From DASZBR01 sp035943935 (GTDB lineage Bacteria; Pseudomonadota; Gammaproteobacteria; DASZBR01): a stretch of 64,000 nucleotides of DNA. The stretch is from NCBI GenBank assembly GCA_035943935.1, contig DASZBR010000005.1:1-64000 (forward strand), in the 5' to 3' direction. The position numbers and the translations under genes are program-made. Of this stretch, positions 8,178 to 16,171 are shown in pieces. Position 1 is the stretch's first letter. Every line of letters starts with the position of its first letter. The notes under the pieces are model-generated. The model searched no databases. It was not told the DNA's origin and was given only the letters and a program-made list of their open reading frames with translations.

Positions 8178-8198
8178 TTGCAGAGAACATCCCTGCAA
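8178..8198 (-). promoter_or_regulatory. Hairpin in the cold-shock mRNA leader
   Basis: TTGCAG and CTGCAA form a 6-bp stem with a nine-base loop in the leader of the cold-shock gene, about 35 bases before its ATG. Structured leaders are known to control csp mRNAs, but this one is short and may be incidental. Confidence 0.3.
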
Positions 8199-8255
8199 TT
8201 GCAACAAGTATACAGCATATTGAGGGACAAGTGGCAACTTTATTTTAAGGCTAGT

Positions 8256-9170
8256 CTAATCGCCTGCCAAAATAGCTTCTACGAACTCTCTAGCATCAAA
8301 AATCGCTAAGTCATCGATAGCCTCACCAGTCCCGATAAAACGTATGGGGAGCTTCAATTGCTGTGCAATGGAGAACAAAACGCCTCCCTTGGCGGTCCCG
8401 TCCATTTTGGTCACGATAAGCCCCGTTACGCCTAGGGCTTGGTGGAACTGTTTGGCCTGGATTAGCCCGTTTTGGCCTATGCTGGCGTCTAATATGAGCA
8501 GAACTTCATGGGGCGCAGATGCATCTACACGGGAAATCACACGCTTAACTTTTTTGAGTTCTTCGATTAAATGGTTTTGTGTATGAAGGCGTCCTGCGGT
8601 GTCAGCCAATAAAACATCTGTTTTTCGGGCTTTTGCAGCTTGGAGGGCATCAAAAATAACGGCGGCACTGTCTGCTCCTGATTTTTGGGCAACGACAGGA
8701 ATAGCGTTGCGTTCCCCCCAGGTTTGAAGCTGTTCAACGGCTGCGGCTCTGAATGTGTCTCCTGCCGCAAGCAAAACCTGTTTTTTTTCTAATTGTAATT
8801 GCTTTGCCAGTTTTCCAATCGTCGTTGTTTTTCCTGCGCCATTAATGCCTATAAATAAAATGACAAAGGGGGAATGTGCCGTATTAATCTTTAGTGGAAT
8901 GGCGTAGGGTTGTAAAAATTCAATTAATAAATTTTGCAATGCTTGTAAAAGTAATGCGGGATCTTTGAGATCTCGTCGAGAGACTTGTGCGGTTAAATTT
9001 TGCATAATGCTTTGTGTTGTTTCTACACCGACATCAGAAGACAACAACAATGTTTCAAGAGACTCAAATAGTTCTGCATCAATTTGTTTTTTACCCAAAA
9101 ACAAACTGGCCAGACCTTGAGTGAATACGGCGCGGGTTCGTTTGAGGCTTTGTTTCAAGCATTGTAACAT
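8256..9170 (-). CDS. ftsY: Signal recognition particle receptor FtsY
   Basis: FtsY is the SRP receptor GTPase that docks ribosomes making membrane proteins at the inner membrane. The NG domain is complete: GINGAGKTT P-loop (108-116), DTFRAAA (138-144), DTAGR (190-194), TKMDG, and the C-terminal GTGEAIDDL. The long acidic A domain of the E. coli protein is absent; only a short N-terminal helix precedes the N domain, as in many compact genomes. I chose the Met at 9170 because the longer frame would overlap the start of the divergent rsmD. Length is 304 residues. Confidence 0.95.
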   Translation of the reverse strand: MLQCLKQSLKRTRAVFTQGLASLFLGKKQIDAELFESLETLLLSSDVGVETTQSIMQNLTAQVSRRDLKDPALLLQALQNLLIEFLQPYAIPLKINTAHSPFVILFIGINGAGKTTTIGKLAKQLQLEKKQVLLAAGDTFRAAAVEQLQTWGERNAIPVVAQKSGADSAAVIFDALQAAKARKTDVLLADTAGRLHTQNHLIEELKKVKRVISRVDASAPHEVLLILDASIGQNGLIQAKQFHQALGVTGLIVTKMDGTAKGGVLFSIAQQLKLPIRFIGTGEAIDDLAIFDAREFVEAILAGD

Positions 9171-9207
9171 GACATTCCCATTATTCAAAAACGAGTAGTT
9201 TAGCACT

Positions 9208-9768
9208 ATGCCCAAAAACCAGACACATCAATTGCGCATCATCGGTGGAATATGGCGCAGTCGAAAGATTCAGATTCCTGGATTAACAGAAATTCGACCT
9301 ACACCCGATCGTGTGCGTGAGACACTGTTTAATTGGCTGAGCCCTGTTATTTCAGGCGCTTATTGTTTGGATTTATTTGCAGGGAGTGGTGCGTTATCGT
9401 TTGAAGCACTTTCGCGAGGAGCAAAGCATGTGGTGATGGTTGATAAATCGCCTATTGTGATTGAATCACTGAGAAACACTGCGCAGAAATTAGGGGCTGA
9501 GAACATTACGCTCTATCAAGGTCACGCACCTGAAAATATTATTCTGCCCAAAGAACCGTTCGATATTATTTTTTTAGATCCGCCTTTTCATCAAAATCTT
9601 ATTGGTCCAAGTTGTAATTGGTTGCTTCAGCAAGGATTGGTGCATGCAAAATCGTATGTTTATATTGAAACAGAAAAAGAACAAGAAACTATTGCTATTC
9701 CCGCGAACTGGCATATTTTAAAAGAAGGAAAAACGAAAAATATTAAATATTTTTTGGTTGCGCTCTGA
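9208..9768 (+). CDS. rsmD: 16S rRNA (guanine966-N2)-methyltransferase
   Basis: RsmD methylates G966 of 16S rRNA during 30S assembly. The 186-residue protein has the N-terminal RIIGGIWRSRK and RPTPDRVRETLFNWL blocks, the SAM-binding LDLFAGSG (54-61) and the catalytic DPPF (124-127). It is divergent from ftsY, with only 37 bases between the two starts, the usual ftsY/rsmD arrangement. The dot operon begins just downstream in the same direction. Confidence 0.95.
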   Translation: MPKNQTHQLRIIGGIWRSRKIQIPGLTEIRPTPDRVRETLFNWLSPVISGAYCLDLFAGSGALSFEALSRGAKHVVMVDKSPIVIESLRNTAQKLGAENITLYQGHAPENIILPKEPFDIIFLDPPFHQNLIGPSCNWLLQQGLVHAKSYVYIETEKEQETIAIPANWHILKEGKTKNIKYFLVAL

Positions 9769-9783
9769 AGAAATTTTACGTCC

Positions 9784-9812
9784 TTGACAAGGCCTGACCA
9801 ACTTGTTTCAAT
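9784..9812 (+). promoter_or_regulatory. Candidate promoter for dotDCB
   Basis: TTGACA (9784-9789), 17 bases, then TTCAAT (9807-9812) lies 37 bases before the chosen dotD ATG. The -35 is perfect and the -10 matches four of six. If real, it rules out the in-frame starts at 9784 and 9811 for dotD. Confidence 0.45.
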
Positions 9813-9849
9813 GGCTCATCCTTTTATCGCAGTGAAGCCGCCGGAAACT

Positions 9850-10326
9850 ATGGAAATGAAACGACTCTTTACCTTAGGTGTAACTAGTTTGTTAATTGCA
9901 GGATGTGGGACAACATATAAAAATACAGATGCGGCTCAAGTTGAACATGCTAATACAACATTGGCCCAAGCATCGAGCACTATCAGTGATTCTCTCACCG
10001 CTTCTGAAGAAATACAGCGAGCAACAACGCCACCGCTTTCAATGAAAACATTACCTGACGCAAACAGTTACAATATGAATGCGCTTGCTTCTGTTGATTG
10101 GTCTGGACCCATTGGCCCCATCGTGAAAAAAATTGCGCAAGCAGGTAATTATCAACTGCGTGTATTAGGTTCAAAGCCACCTATTCCTGTGTTAATTTCA
10201 ATTCATCAAAAAAATACTCCATTGGCCTATATTTTGCGTGATATCGATTATCAAGCTGGATCAAAAGCCAATATCGTTGTCTTTCCTGACACAAGAATTA
10301 TCGAGTTGCGCTACGGTAGGAGTTAG
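9850..10326 (+). CDS. dotD: Dot/Icm core lipoprotein DotD
   Basis: DotD is an outer-membrane lipoprotein of the Dot/Icm type IVB core complex. With DotC it is known to be needed for outer-membrane placement of DotH. A short signal peptide ends in the lipobox LIAGC (lipidated Cys19). The C-terminal half (SASVDW-like ASVDWSGPIG, then ISIHQKNTPLAYILRDI) is the small domain structurally related to secretin N0 domains. The in-frame frame extends up to 9784, but the signal peptide, length (158 residues, Legionella DotD about 163) and the candidate promoter favour a start at 9850; 9856 is an alternative. dotC follows after six bases. Confidence 0.92.
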   Translation: MEMKRLFTLGVTSLLIAGCGTTYKNTDAAQVEHANTTLAQASSTISDSLTASEEIQRATTPPLSMKTLPDANSYNMNALASVDWSGPIGPIVKKIAQAGNYQLRVLGSKPPIPVLISIHQKNTPLAYILRDIDYQAGSKANIVVFPDTRIIELRYGRS

Positions 10327-10332
10327 GAAAAG

Positions 10333-11157
10333 ATGCCGAAATTGAGTCAGTGGATGCTTGCTCCTCTCTGCGTTTTCGGACTTGTCGCGTGTACTTCTAC
10401 TGTAACTCATCACACGGGTGATACAACTTCTCTCCAAGGTCTTCAAGATTTAAGTGCACCACCACCGGCTGTTAAGGAAAACTCAGGTAAAGTGACTGCG
10501 ATGCGTGAAGATGCATTGAAAGAAGTTGCCATGAGTTTAGGCGCACAAGCAGGATTGCATTGGCGTTCGGACGAAATCAATGCAAAATTAATGGCAAAAA
10601 GTAAAACGCTTGATGAGACCTATCAATTTGAGCGGTTGCTATTACCTCATAATGTATTACCCCCAGTGTTAACAGAAGCACGACAGACACTCAATTTAGA
10701 TGGGCCTAATACCATTCGTTTGGCAGATGTTACGTATGAAATTGAAAGCCAAGCAAAATTCGTCACAACAGTCCCTACATGGCGTGATTATTTGTGGATG
10801 GATTACCCTGTTCCTCCAAAACCGGATTCTGGTATTTTGCCGCACAACAGCAAAGAAGTTGATCTCTGGCGAAAATTTGCAGAAGATGGTTGGAACAATG
10901 GTGTGGATCAAGCGAACCAAATTTATTCAGATAATCTTTCGCGCTTAGAAAGAGATTATACCGGTATGGCGTTATATCGTACCTTACGTGCGCAAAATAT
11001 TGTCAGTGCGCCATTTGTGTCGCGTGCAGAATTGGGTGTAACCGGTGGTGGTGAAAGTATGAATGTTAATGACCAAGTCTTACGTATTACTGCGCTTCCA
11101 GCACTTGAACCCAACAGTACTCGGTGGCAGCCTGCTTTAGAAACGGACCCCCAATGA
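10333..11157 (+). CDS. dotC: Dot/Icm core lipoprotein DotC
   Basis: DotC is the second outer-membrane lipoprotein of the Dot/Icm core and works with DotD to place DotH in the outer membrane. The 274-residue protein has a signal peptide ending in the lipobox GLVAC (Cys20). Family features seen are LGAQAGLHWRSDEIN near residue 75, the WRDYLW segment, and WRKFAEDGWNNGVDQANQIY near 190, followed by a LERDYTGM block. It ends on the dotB start in an ATGA overlap, so dotD, dotC and dotB are one operon. Confidence 0.94.
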   Translation: MPKLSQWMLAPLCVFGLVACTSTVTHHTGDTTSLQGLQDLSAPPPAVKENSGKVTAMREDALKEVAMSLGAQAGLHWRSDEINAKLMAKSKTLDETYQFERLLLPHNVLPPVLTEARQTLNLDGPNTIRLADVTYEIESQAKFVTTVPTWRDYLWMDYPVPPKPDSGILPHNSKEVDLWRKFAEDGWNNGVDQANQIYSDNLSRLERDYTGMALYRTLRAQNIVSAPFVSRAELGVTGGGESMNVNDQVLRITALPALEPNSTRWQPALETDPQ

Positions 11158-12296
11158 CAGTTGAAAATTTTTCTTTTCCGAAAGAGCCCTTACGATTTAC
11201 GCCCATAGAAACTGATCGTTTACTCGCTTTTTGCCAGCAATTAGGTGCTTCAGATATTACTATTCAGACGGGTGAAAGTGTATTCGCGGAAATTTATGGT
11301 CGTTTATACCGTGTAACACATCGTAAATTATCAAATACGGAAGTGGGGGAAATGTTAAACGGCATTTATGGTCCCAATGGTACTACGCAAATTTTGAGTG
11401 GTTCTGATGTTGATACGCATTATGAAGTACGACCAACACGAACAGAGCGCTATCGTTATCGTGTGAATGCGACAGGTTGTCAGGTTGAGGGACACGATGG
11501 AATTCAGATTACATTGCGAACTATTCCAGGATTGCCACCACACCTAGATGAAATGGCATTGCCAGATGACATAAAAGCAGCCATTGCGCCTCATCAAGGA
11601 GTTGTATACGTCACTGGCGCAACGGGATCGGGTAAAAGTACATTATTGGCGTCTATTATTCGTCATTTGTCTGAAAGTGAAGAAAGTAACCGAAAGATTT
11701 TAACGTATGAAGCGCCGATCGAATTTGTATACGATGGTCTCGAAATGCCTAATTCCGTTGTGAGTCAATCTGAAATTCCTCGACATTTACCTTCTTTTGC
11801 CGCAGGTGTTCGAAATGCATTGCGTCGAAAACCGCGTTTGATATTAGTGGGTGAAGCGCGCGACCAAGAAACGATGAGTGCGGTATTAGAAGCGGCACTT
11901 ACAGGCCATCCGGTCTATACTACTTTACACAGTAATGGTGTGGCCGAAACGATGCGTCGATTAGTGACGACATTTCCTGCGGATGAACGACATGGCCGAA
12001 CCATTGATATTTTGGAAACTATTCGATTGGCGATTTGGCAAAAATTAGTTCCGACAGTAGATGGCAAGCGTGTGGCTTTGCGTGAATATTTAATTTTTAC
12101 CGATGAAATTCGTGATATTTTATTAGATGTGGATGTTGAAAAAATTACGGCGGCAACACGTCGCCTATTAAAAGAACGCGGTCAGCCAATGGAAGTGGAC
12201 GCGCAAAAACGATTCAATGAAGGCGTTATTTCATCTCGCGAATACAAAATCCTTTTAGCCGGTGCTAAAAACGCAGATAAAGACGCTGGGTTATAA
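11154..12296 (+). CDS. dotB: Dot/Icm secretion ATPase DotB
   Basis: DotB is the PilT/VirB11-like hexameric AAA+ ATPase that docks at the cytoplasmic face of the Dot/Icm machine. The N-terminal PAS-like half is followed by Walker A GATGSGKST (155-163), Walker B LILVGEARD (about 229-237, Glu234) and the His box GHPVYTTLHSN. The ATG at 11154 overlaps the dotC stop and gives 380 residues (Legionella DotB 377); an earlier in-frame start would run 30 bases into dotC. The gene is convergent with a Sel1-repeat gene, only four bases apart. Confidence 0.95.
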   Translation: MTVENFSFPKEPLRFTPIETDRLLAFCQQLGASDITIQTGESVFAEIYGRLYRVTHRKLSNTEVGEMLNGIYGPNGTTQILSGSDVDTHYEVRPTRTERYRYRVNATGCQVEGHDGIQITLRTIPGLPPHLDEMALPDDIKAAIAPHQGVVYVTGATGSGKSTLLASIIRHLSESEESNRKILTYEAPIEFVYDGLEMPNSVVSQSEIPRHLPSFAAGVRNALRRKPRLILVGEARDQETMSAVLEAALTGHPVYTTLHSNGVAETMRRLVTTFPADERHGRTIDILETIRLAIWQKLVPTVDGKRVALREYLIFTDEIRDILLDVDVEKITAATRRLLKERGQPMEVDAQKRFNEGVISSREYKILLAGAKNADKDAGL

Positions 12297-12300
12297 TCTC

Positions 12301-12927
12301 TTAAGCAGCTCTACTTTTTAATACGTCCAGAGCCTCTTGTGCACGAGGAAAACGAGGCGCTGCTAATCCATATAATCTCATTGCTTCATTTGTATCTTGT
12401 GGTACGCCATAACCAACATCGTAACAGCATCCTAAATTGTAGAGTCCGCAGGGATTTTTTGTATCGGCGGCCGCTTTGTAATATTTTACGGCTTCTTTCG
12501 CATCTGCTTTTACGCCAACACCATTTTCGTACATTGTACCTAAATAATTATTAGCATCTGCGTTACCTTTGCTGCTCGCCAATTGAAACCAATATAGCGC
12601 GCGTGAATAATCTTCAGTGATTTCATAGCCGTATAAATACATAAGACCCAACATAACTTCTCCGCTGGGTTCTCCTAAACTGGCTGATCGTCGAGCGAGA
12701 GAAAGTGCTTTAGGTACATCTTCTTCTACGCCCATACCATTAAGATAAAGTGCAGATAAAAAAGATTGCGCGATTGCATTTCCGCTGTAAGCTTTCGTTG
12801 ATAATGCTTCGATAAACTGTTCTCTATGTTCAAAAGAATCCGGCTCATAGGTAAAAAGATCCATCAAAGCGCCGTAAAGTTCTGTTGAACCATTGCACAA
12901 TGTATTGACCAAAGCGTTAACATCCAT
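12301..12927 (-). CDS. Sel1-repeat (TPR-like) protein
   Basis: This 208-residue protein is built from about four Sel1-like repeats of some 36 residues, each with an A-x-YLGxxYxxGxGV-x2-D-x2-KAxxxY core; clear units begin near residues 50, 86, 122 and 158. Such solenoids bind other proteins. There is no signal peptide or lipobox, so it is cytoplasmic unless exported by another route. It lies between dotB and dotA, 22 bases downstream of dotA, and is likely transcribed with the dotA-icmV-dotA block. It could be a secretion-system accessory, a chaperone or an effector (Legionella LpnE, EnhC and LidL are Sel1 proteins); sequence does not decide. Confidence 0.8.
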   Translation of the reverse strand: MDVNALVNTLCNGSTELYGALMDLFTYEPDSFEHREQFIEALSTKAYSGNAIAQSFLSALYLNGMGVEEDVPKALSLARRSASLGEPSGEVMLGLMYLYGYEITEDYSRALYWFQLASSKGNADANNYLGTMYENGVGVKADAKEAVKYYKAAADTKNPCGLYNLGCCYDVGYGVPQDTNEAMRLYGLAAPRFPRAQEALDVLKSRAA

Positions 12928-12949
12928 AAATTATGATCCTCCTGCAGGA

Positions 12950-15712
12950 TTAGGTGTTATTGATTATCGTTTGAATAATTTGCGTAAGTTGTTGTCCCAT
13001 GCCGCCTTTTCCACCACCGTGATGGTGATGATGTTGGGCATTTTGCTGTGGATGTGTCGATCCGCCACCACCGCCATTCCTTGTTCCCTGAGCTTGTACA
13101 GAAGAGTGATTTGCTTGCTTGCCAGCTTTTCCACTCGCTGCTGCGCCTTTTCCTTTACCGCCGCCACCACCCTTGGCTCCTTTGGCTGCACCGCCGCCTT
13201 TTCCTCGGGTAACGATGGCTTTGACAATTTCTTTTACCATCTTTCCTGATTCTTCACCCACTTTCAGCGCGGTTTCAACAACTTGTCCGGAGTGTTGACC
13301 CATCTTCTCGAAGGCACCATGCGCACCTTGCGCAATCGCTTGTTCGGCTTGTCCTTCGCCACCAAAACTTTGTGTAGCGCTTATACCAATCCATCGTAGT
13401 ACGTGGTCTGGGATGGTATAAATTAAAGTGAAACTTTTTTGTACAATTTGCATGGCAATTAAAACGTAAATAATTACGCAGGCAATGGGTTCGAATATTC
13501 CGTTTGTGGTTATTCCTTGTGTTGCACCACTAAATGCAATCCCAAATCCTTGATTAAGCAACCATATTCCGATGTAAGAGATCATCATTCCAAAAAGAAG
13601 GCCGAAAAGCATAAAGGTGGGTCTTAAAAAGACATTTACCAAAAGTCCAACGGCGGGTTCTGCTTTTCCTAAAATGGTATGAGAACCTTCGGGATGTGCA
13701 ATGCCTAAGGCTACCATTGGAGCCGCTAACATCGCTTCAACGACTGAAATAAACCAACCGATTACACCGAAACTAAAAATAATAAAAGGAATCATGGGAA
13801 TGTAGAAGGCCATGGTGAGTCCGGCAACGAGCAAGGAGACAAAGATAGGGGTAAAAAATCCCATAACGGAGGTCGTAATAGAAACACCTGCTGCGCCAAG
13901 ACTGTCAAATGGCATAAGTCCTAAGAGGAACGTAATCACGAATCCTATTACAGCCATGTTTATGAGGGCATTATATGACGCATTGGCAAGGCTTCCACCA
14001 AAACCCGCAATGGAAACAACAGGGTTTTCATTGCTTTGCTGAGAGTTTGCAAGGGTCGTCAACCAATTGGCGGCTATGCTTGAAACATAGTTTACAGGTC
14101 CGAGAAATTGACCCACTTGTCCACTGGTGCTAGATCCTTGAGCAGTTTGGGGAGCAATATTAGTGCTACCGAAAGAGAGTTGATCACCGAATGCCATGGC
14201 GCCCAGCATGAAGGGGCCGTCACTTGCAACGATGGTGTCATTACTGCCATTTTGTCCTGCTTGTCCGTTGATAAGACTTTGAAGTTGCTGGACATAGGAA
14301 CTATTTGGGCCTCCAAGAGCATTCGTGATGCGTGTATCCGTTGACAGATTAGTGGCAGGCGTAGCATATGTAGGGACATTCTTATCGACGACATTGAGAA
14401 TCTGATTGTTGGCGGTCACAATATTAAAATAAAAGGCTCCTGCCATAGCCCAGCCCTGTACTTTTGCGCCTTGTGTCCAGGCCGCGACGGTGGTGGGGTC
14501 TTTTGCGAGTTGAGCAATAAGTCGTACTGTACTCGACATTGTGCCGTAGTATGCCGCTGCCGCGTCACCTAAAAGAGAACCATTAATAATAAAGGGAGAG
14601 TTGTTAGGTCCTGCCCATACTCCTGGAGCTGTAAGCTGACCTAGTGCGGAAGGTGGAGTGGAAAGGTAATTTTGTGCGATCAGTCTTGCATAACTATCAA
14701 GCGAAGAAACTGTCGCAGCTACCGCGGTTGCACGATCATTGTTGCCTTGCAAAGCTGCACCCAGTGGTGTGTTACTCAAGGGAACGGATACTCCGCTGGC
14801 CGCGAAACTTGAAGCGATACTGCCCCATGTCACTGATCCACAGGCGCCGTCAGTGCCATTGTAATGGCTGTCAGGGAACGGAATAGTTGTTGTCGTACTG
14901 TCGGGACTCGACGCGCTAATCGCATTTATGATGTCAGTATAAAAATTGGGGATAGTGCCAGTTTGTTTCTGAGCCGCTTGATAATTCGTTAATTGTTGTT
15001 GCAGCATTTCGACGCAGGTCAGCGAACTCAGTAATTGAGCGGAACCATGAATCATGGGGGTAGTATTTATAGTTGTCGAGCCGTAAGTTGTTTTGGGAGG
15101 GCCAAAAAACATTGCCATCGCAGCGGGTGATAAACCATTTTGGGCCCCCCAGGCTTCTTGTTGTGCGCTATAACCCACTGTTTTATTCGAACCCGCATAA
15201 TTTTGGGAAATCACGATGCCGCCTTTTAATAAATAATCAAGCGCAACGTTCCACATACTGTCGGCGACACCAATACCCTGAACAATAGCCCACATAATAA
15301 ATATTTGAATAAAAGAATAACCAGAGGCTTTAGGAATGAGGAGCGCGATACCTGCTACGGTACGTAACGGGGTCCAGATGGATGACCATTCTTTGCTTTG
15401 CCCGAGCATCTCACCTTCGTGCGCTGTTTTTATGGTTCCCATAAGGAACGTATACATAACAACAATACCGCCAAGGACCAAAATGGCGCCGTTGTAGACA
15501 CCAAACAAAGCTCCTGCTAATTGACTGCCTGTACCAAACAATACGCCGTCAACTTGACCAAACATGTTACTTAAATAAATTACCGAGAGGTCATTAATTG
15601 CGGGTGTAAAAGTGAGGCCAAAACTACTTGAAAATGGGAGCGACAGATTGCCCTGTGCAAAGAGGAGTGTCGGCCAAAGTAAAAGAAATCCTAGAAAAGC
15701 CCAACGTTTCAT
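12950..15712 (-). CDS. dotA: DotA-like Dot/Icm membrane protein, copy with long Gly/His tail
   Basis: DotA is a polytopic inner-membrane protein of the Dot/Icm system, and Legionella DotA can be released from the cell. The 920-residue protein has a signal peptide (about 1-20, ending LLFAQ), a membrane helix pair near 70-160, a large Ala/Ser/Asn-rich periplasmic domain (about 180-590), then a cluster of membrane helices (about 600-790) with the conserved MLAAPMVALGIAHPEGSH loop. Its C-terminus (about 836-920) is almost all Gly, Lys, Ala and Gln with a run of five His. It starts in an ATGA overlap with icmV. A second DotA of the same plan lies on the other side of icmV, so the locus is a duplication. 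Confidence 0.93.
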   Translation of the reverse strand: MKRWAFLGFLLLWPTLLFAQGNLSLPFSSSFGLTFTPAINDLSVIYLSNMFGQVDGVLFGTGSQLAGALFGVYNGAILVLGGIVVMYTFLMGTIKTAHEGEMLGQSKEWSSIWTPLRTVAGIALLIPKASGYSFIQIFIMWAIVQGIGVADSMWNVALDYLLKGGIVISQNYAGSNKTVGYSAQQEAWGAQNGLSPAAMAMFFGPPKTTYGSTTINTTPMIHGSAQLLSSLTCVEMLQQQLTNYQAAQKQTGTIPNFYTDIINAISASSPDSTTTTIPFPDSHYNGTDGACGSVTWGSIASSFAASGVSVPLSNTPLGAALQGNNDRATAVAATVSSLDSYARLIAQNYLSTPPSALGQLTAPGVWAGPNNSPFIINGSLLGDAAAAYYGTMSSTVRLIAQLAKDPTTVAAWTQGAKVQGWAMAGAFYFNIVTANNQILNVVDKNVPTYATPATNLSTDTRITNALGGPNSSYVQQLQSLINGQAGQNGSNDTIVASDGPFMLGAMAFGDQLSFGSTNIAPQTAQGSSTSGQVGQFLGPVNYVSSIAANWLTTLANSQQSNENPVVSIAGFGGSLANASYNALINMAVIGFVITFLLGLMPFDSLGAAGVSITTSVMGFFTPIFVSLLVAGLTMAFYIPMIPFIIFSFGVIGWFISVVEAMLAAPMVALGIAHPEGSHTILGKAEPAVGLLVNVFLRPTFMLFGLLFGMMISYIGIWLLNQGFGIAFSGATQGITTNGIFEPIACVIIYVLIAMQIVQKSFTLIYTIPDHVLRWIGISATQSFGGEGQAEQAIAQGAHGAFEKMGQHSGQVVETALKVGEESGKMVKEIVKAIVTRGKGGGAAKGAKGGGGGKGKGAAASGKAGKQANHSSVQAQGTRNGGGGGSTHPQQNAQHHHHHGGGKGGMGQQLTQIIQTIINNT

Positions 15713-16149
15713 TGTTTCTTTCCTGTCAGTTCAGATAACCATTCAAAAAAAGTACAGCCCAAACGCCTTTCGCGCATTTGAAACAACCAAAAACTATAGC
15801 GAAAATAGAGCGAAAATGTGATGAGGAGAATTCCCAGGCAGCCTATGACGGGGAAAAAAGCCTTTTTAAAAATCAGATAAACCATGTAAAGAAAAACAAC
15901 GACGCCAAGAATTAAATAAATACTTGCAAGTCGTTGGAATTGACTTTTACGACGTTCAATATCTGCCTCAGAAAGCTGAAGCCGTACAAGTGCTTCCTCG
16001 AAAGTTTCCGATGTGTCTTGGTCTTTTTTAATTTTTGGCACAGACAAAACATCATTTGCCATCTTGGTAAGATCAGCTGTTTGTGACTTAAGCTGTCCAA
16101 GCCCTAGAGCACTCTTAAGCGTATTCGTAATGCCGCTAATGATTCCCAT
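15709..16149 (-). CDS. icmV: Dot/Icm membrane protein IcmV
   Basis: IcmV is a small inner-membrane Dot/Icm component, required for intracellular growth in Legionella, of unknown precise role. This 146-residue protein has a charged N-terminal half and two adjacent hydrophobic helices (about 70-90 and 93-115), then a short tail with FFEWL. Position next to dotA and divergence from icmW match Legionella and Coxiella gene order, which supports the name more than sequence does. It starts 22 bases after one dotA and overlaps the start of the other by four bases. Confidence 0.88.
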   Translation of the reverse strand: MGIISGITNTLKSALGLGQLKSQTADLTKMANDVLSVPKIKKDQDTSETFEEALVRLQLSEADIERRKSQFQRLASIYLILGVVVFLYMVYLIFKKAFFPVIGCLGILLITFSLYFRYSFWLFQMRERRLGCTFFEWLSELTGKKQ

Positions 16150-16171
16150 ACTTTACTCTCTCCAGTGTATT

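Noticed and set aside
9784..9849. N-terminal extension of dotD from 9784 or 9811
   Set aside because: The extension would put residues before the signal peptide, the alternative starts lie on promoter-like elements, and no ribosome site precedes them.
12964..13227. Reading frames inside the Gly/His tail of dotA
   Set aside because: Low-complexity GC-rich coding sequence keeps other frames open; no ribosome site or known motif is present.
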